Shown piece after piece: positions 5,544 to 8,504 of a DNA stretch of 8,504 bases (its first letter is position 1; each line of letters opens with the position of its first letter). Source of the DNA: an uncultured Clostridia bacterium (GTDB lineage: Bacteria; Bacillota; Clostridia; Oscillospirales; Ruminococcaceae); NCBI GenBank assembly GCA_947624425.1, contig CANQKG010000051.1:1-8504 (forward strand), read 5' to 3'. A program made the translations under genes and the position numbers. Under the pieces are notes generated by a model. That model was not told the DNA's origin, made no database searches, and worked only from the letters and a program-made list of their open reading frames with translations.

Positions 5544-6929
5544 TTACTCGATGCGGCTTTCGTGTCTTTTTAACAGCTCGGGATAATACTTATGTACCTC
5601 ATTCTCCAGCTCCAGATCGCCGATTGCCGTATCGCGGCCGTTCTCATACTGCTGATCCACCCAGCTCTTGATCTTCAACACACACTCGTGGTGCTTATCG
5701 ATTTTCTGCTCATTCTCCAAAGAGAAATAGGTGTTGATCCAGGCGGCGATCCCAGCCGCGCCCGATGTGGAATCGACCACTACAATAGGCGGTCTGCCTA
5801 AAATATCGGTCGTATTGAAGATATTATAGATCTCCTCGTCCTTCATCAGACCGTCGGCATGGATACCGGCACGGGTGGAGTTAAACGCGCGCCCCACGAA
5901 AGGCGTTCTGGGCGGTATCTGATAATTGAGCTCTTTCTCGAAGTATTCCGCGATCTGTGTGATGACCTTCAGATCCATGCCGCCGGTATTCCCTTTCAAC
6001 TGGCAATACTCGATGCACATTGCCTCCAAAGGCGTATTCCCCGTACGCTCTCCGATCCCCAGCAGCGATGTATTGACTGCCGCCGCTCCATAGAGCCACG
6101 CCGCAACCGCATTCGGAACGGTGTTATAAAAATCATTGTGACCGTGCCACTCCAGAAGATGACTGGGAACGCCCGCAAGGTTTTTCAAATTATACATGAT
6201 CTGCGGCACACTTCGGGGCAGTACCACACCCGAAAAGGGCGATCCCAAGCCAAGTGTATCGCAGGCGCGAATTTTGATCGGGATTTTGTACTGCTCCATC
6301 AGCTTCATCAGTTCCTCCGCAAAGGGAAGCACAAATCCGAAGAAATCCGCTCTGGTCAAGTCCTCAAAATGGCATCTCGGCCGGATCCCCGCTTCCAGTG
6401 CGTCAATGACAATGGCAAGGTAATTCTTAAGCGCTTCCTTTCTGGTCCACTTGAACTTCTTAAAGATATGATAGTCCGAGCAGGAAACCAGTATGCCGGT
6501 TTCTTTCAGTCCCATTTCCTTGACAAGCTGAAAGTCCTCTTTCCTTGCCCTGATCCATGCCGTGATTTCCGGAAACTCATACCCCAATTCCTGACATTTG
6601 CGAACCGCCTCCCTGTTTTTCTCGGAGTAGAGGAAAAACTCGGTCTGGCGAATGATACCGCTGCCGTTATCCAGCTTATGCAAAAGGGTGAACAGATCCG
6701 TTACCTGCTGCACCGTGTAAGGAGAACGCGCCTGCTGACCGTCACGGAAGGTCGTATCGGTAATGAAAATGTCCTCCTGCAGGTCCATGGGAACCATTCT
6801 TCGGTTGAAAACCAGCTTCGGTATCTCATCATAGGTATACATATCCCGAAAGAGATTGGGCTTTTCCACATCCACAAACTTATACCCAAACTCCAACAGT
6901 CCTGATTTATTGATAAAACGATTCGGCAT
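5544..6929 (-). CDS. Re-citrate synthase-like enzyme of the isopropylmalate/homocitrate synthase family (461 aa)
   Basis: A cytoplasmic TIM-barrel acyltransferase of the HMGL-like family. The N-terminal sequence pattern, from the KFVDVEKPNLFRDMYTYDE stretch to ITDTTFRDGQQ, resembles from memory the Clostridium kluyveri Re-citrate synthase, which joins acetyl-CoA and oxaloacetate to citrate and feeds glutamate synthesis in anaerobes. Visible motifs are DTTFRDGQQ (58-66, metal and substrate binding), HGHND (262-266, metal-binding histidines), GIGERTGN (291-298) and AGIHADG (354-360). It has no room for a LeuA-type leucine regulatory domain. 2-Isopropylmalate or homocitrate synthase activity is the alternative. 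The start at 6929 is preferred over the ATG at 6944 because AAAGGAG (6935-6941) lies 5 nt upstream. It follows purF by 46 nt with no terminator between, so the two may be cotranscribed. Confidence 0.75.
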   Translation of the reverse strand: MPNRFINKSGLLEFGYKFVDVEKPNLFRDMYTYDEIPKLVFNRRMVPMDLQEDIFITDTTFRDGQQARSPYTVQQVTDLFTLLHKLDNGSGIIRQTEFFLYSEKNREAVRKCQELGYEFPEITAWIRARKEDFQLVKEMGLKETGILVSCSDYHIFKKFKWTRKEALKNYLAIVIDALEAGIRPRCHFEDLTRADFFGFVLPFAEELMKLMEQYKIPIKIRACDTLGLGSPFSGVVLPRSVPQIMYNLKNLAGVPSHLLEWHGHNDFYNTVPNAVAAWLYGAAAVNTSLLGIGERTGNTPLEAMCIEYCQLKGNTGGMDLKVITQIAEYFEKELNYQIPPRTPFVGRAFNSTRAGIHADGLMKDEEIYNIFNTTDILGRPPIVVVDSTSGAAGIAAWINTYFSLENEQKIDKHHECVLKIKSWVDQQYENGRDTAIGDLELENEVHKYYPELLKRHESRIE

Positions 6930-6934
6930 AAAGA

Positions 6935-6941
6935 CTCCTTT
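6935..6941 (-). promoter_or_regulatory. Ribosome binding site that fixes the citrate synthase-like start
   Basis: AAAGGAG on the minus strand, 5 nt before the ATG at 6929. The in-frame ATG at 6944 lies upstream of this site and has none of its own. Confidence 0.8.
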
Positions 6942-6975
6942 CATCTATAAAAACGATAGCAAACGGCAATGGGCG

Positions 6976-8409
6976 TCATGAACCCATCTGCCCCATTTTT
7001 TGCTCAAACTTATTCTTTTCGGGCGTCTTTGGCACCTCGACCGGATAGCGGTCGGTAAAGCAGCCGTCACAAAAGCAAAGTCCCGCTTCCACTGCCAGAC
7101 GGTGGGTATTCTCCACGCTGAGATAGCCGAGCGAGGTCACGCCGAGTTCCCTGCCGATCTCCTCGGTACTCCCCAAACGGCAGGCGATCAGCTTATCCTT
7201 GCTGTCGATATCGGTGCCGAAATAGCAGGGCGCAATAAAGGGCGGAGAGGATACGCGCATATGCACCTCTTTGACGCCTGCCTCCCAAAGCAGTGACGCG
7301 ATCCGCTTGCTGGTGGTGCCGCGGACGATCGAATCGTCGATCATCACCACCCGCTTCCCCTCTAAATTGGCGCGGAGGGTATTCAGCTTGATCCGCACCG
7401 CGCTTTCCCGCTGTCCCTGTGTCGGCTGAATAAAGCTCCGCCCGACATACCGGTTCTTGATAAACCCGACCCCGTAGGGAATCCCCGATTCCTCGGCATA
7501 TCCCATTGCCGCATCGATCCCCGAATCGGGTACGCCGATCACGATATCCGCCTCCACCGGATGCTCCTGCGCCAGAAACCGTCCGGCGCGGCGGCGTGCG
7601 GTATGCACACTGACCCCCTCCAGAAAGCTGTCGGGACGGGCAAAATAGATATACTCAAAGACGCACATGGCGGTCTTTTGCCCGCAGTGGGTGGTGATGG
7701 AGGACACGCCCTCACGGTCGATCACCACGATCTCGCCGGGTCGGACATCCCGCCAGAAGACGGCGCCGATACTGTCCAGCGCACAGCTTTCGGACGCCAC
7801 GACCACCGCGCCGTCCTTTGTTTTCCCGAGACAGAGCGGGCGGAAGCCCTGCGGATCGCGAAATGCGATCAGCTTGGTCGCCGTCATCACCACCACCGAA
7901 TAGGCGCCTTTGAGTTCATACATCACCTTTTCGATTGCCTCCTCGGTGGTCGTTGAGGTCAAACGGGCAGAGGTGATGGCATAGGCGATCACCTCGGTAT
8001 CGGTGGTGGCGTGGAAGATGGCGCCTTTCAGTTCAAAGGCGCGGCGCAGCTCGGCGGAATTGACCAGATTGCCATTATGTGCCAGCGACATATTCCCCTT
8101 GATGTGGCGGATCACCAGCGGCTGAGCATTATTGCGGGAGACGCTGCCGGTCGTGGAATACCGCACATGACCGATTGCCATATTCCCCTTGCCGAGATGC
8201 GCCAGCCGTTCGGGGGTAAACACCTCCGGCACCAGCCCGACATCCCGCTCATGGGTGAACACGCCATCGTCATTGACTGCGATCCCGCACGCCTCCTGTC
8301 CCCGATGCTGAAGCGCATAAAGCGCCAGATAGGTCGTGTGCGCGACATAAGCTGTATTCGGCTCAAAGACCCCGAACACACCGCATTCCTCATGCAGACC
8401 GTGAAGCAT
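6976..8409 (-). CDS. purF: Amidophosphoribosyltransferase (477 aa)
   Basis: Catalyses the committed step of purine synthesis, making 5-phosphoribosylamine from PRPP and glutamine. It has an N-terminal glutaminase and a C-terminal phosphoribosyltransferase domain. An 8-residue propeptide precedes the nucleophile Cys9 (EECGVFGVF), as in the Bacillus type. GHVRYSTTG (80-88) and HNGNL (111-115) belong to the glutaminase site. The PRPP loop is VVMIDDSIVRGTT (354-366). Cys249, Cys395, Cys447 and Cys450 match the four cluster ligands of the B. subtilis enzyme, so a structural 4Fe-4S cluster, oxygen-sensitive in that enzyme, is expected. The length is normal. GGAGG lies 7 nt before the ATG. The preceding gene stops 15 nt upstream, so purF is internal to an operon, and any purine-responsive control would be outside the window. 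The gene is clearly GC-richer than the genes to its left. Confidence 0.96.
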   Translation of the reverse strand: MLHGLHEECGVFGVFEPNTAYVAHTTYLALYALQHRGQEACGIAVNDDGVFTHERDVGLVPEVFTPERLAHLGKGNMAIGHVRYSTTGSVSRNNAQPLVIRHIKGNMSLAHNGNLVNSAELRRAFELKGAIFHATTDTEVIAYAITSARLTSTTTEEAIEKVMYELKGAYSVVVMTATKLIAFRDPQGFRPLCLGKTKDGAVVVASESCALDSIGAVFWRDVRPGEIVVIDREGVSSITTHCGQKTAMCVFEYIYFARPDSFLEGVSVHTARRRAGRFLAQEHPVEADIVIGVPDSGIDAAMGYAEESGIPYGVGFIKNRYVGRSFIQPTQGQRESAVRIKLNTLRANLEGKRVVMIDDSIVRGTTSKRIASLLWEAGVKEVHMRVSSPPFIAPCYFGTDIDSKDKLIACRLGSTEEIGRELGVTSLGYLSVENTHRLAVEAGLCFCDGCFTDRYPVEVPKTPEKNKFEQKMGQMGS

Positions 8410-8424
8410 GATGATCCCTCCCGA

Positions 8425-8504
8425 TCAGTTGGCGGTATACATATTCCCGTAAGGGCGGCTGCTTTCCGGTGTGAATTTCACAAACGGAACGCTTTTGATC
8501 TCCT
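8425..8504 (-). CDS. 3' end of an unidentified gene upstream of purF (partial)
   Basis: One minus-strand frame runs from the window edge to a TGA at 8425-8427, encoding a tail that ends in SSRPYGNMYTAN. Its GC level matches purF and it ends 15 nt before the purF start, so it is probably the previous gene of the same operon. A purine-pathway gene would be expected there, but 25 residues are too few to name it, and the tail does not match the ends of PurC, PurE or PurL as I recall them. Confidence 0.6.
   Translation of the reverse strand, partial: EIKSVPFVKFTPESSRPYGNMYTAN

Noticed and set aside
1..8504. CRISPR arrays, tRNA genes, intact transposases
   Set aside because: No regularly spaced direct repeats, no cloverleaf with a T-loop motif, and no transposase or recombinase motif seen on either strand.

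Overview
The window looks like a chromosomal segment from a strictly anaerobic Firmicute, most likely a clostridial or Oscillospiraceae-type bacterium. The grounds are a Bacillus/Clostridium-type PurF with an Fe-S cluster, a Re-type citrate synthase-like enzyme (a family known mainly from anaerobes), AGGAG-type ribosome binding sites, sigma-A promoters and a Firmicutes-style LexA box. Every gene I can support is on the minus strand, so transcription runs from high to low coordinates.

Right part (about 5544-8504): a housekeeping block. It holds the last codons of an unidentified gene (8425-8504), then purF (6976-8409, first step of purine synthesis), then a Re-citrate synthase-like gene (5544-6929). 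Gaps of 15 and 46 nt suggest one transcription unit, closed by a strong intrinsic terminator at 5509-5538.

Middle (about 4376-5500): a visibly AT-richer segment. A near-consensus promoter (5397-5425) and a leader of about 120 nt precede a protein that resembles Fe-S uracil-DNA glycosylases of the family 4/5 type, but with altered motifs.

Left-middle (696-4256): a pair of ABC exporter half-transporters, probably a heterodimer, joined by an ATGA start/stop overlap. The upstream member carries a one-base frameshift in a run of six A (3455-3460), which separates its membrane domain from its ATPase domain. Either the exporter is freshly broken, or the run is a sequencing error or a slippage site. 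A hairpin at 536-571 is the best candidate for the operon's end.

Left edge (1-475): an 84-residue, two-helix membrane protein. Its promoter is close to perfect (TTGACA, 17 nt, TAAAAT), with an AT-rich palindrome upstream and a LexA box over the start point, so it is probably DNA-damage inducible. The 421-572 stretch, between this promoter and the ABC genes, is full of inverted repeats. One is a concentric double palindrome with TGGTATAAT in its loop, which no gene explains.

The most interesting parts are the predicted SOS-controlled small membrane protein, the structured non-coding stretch at 421-572, the frameshifted exporter and the divergent glycosylase-like protein.
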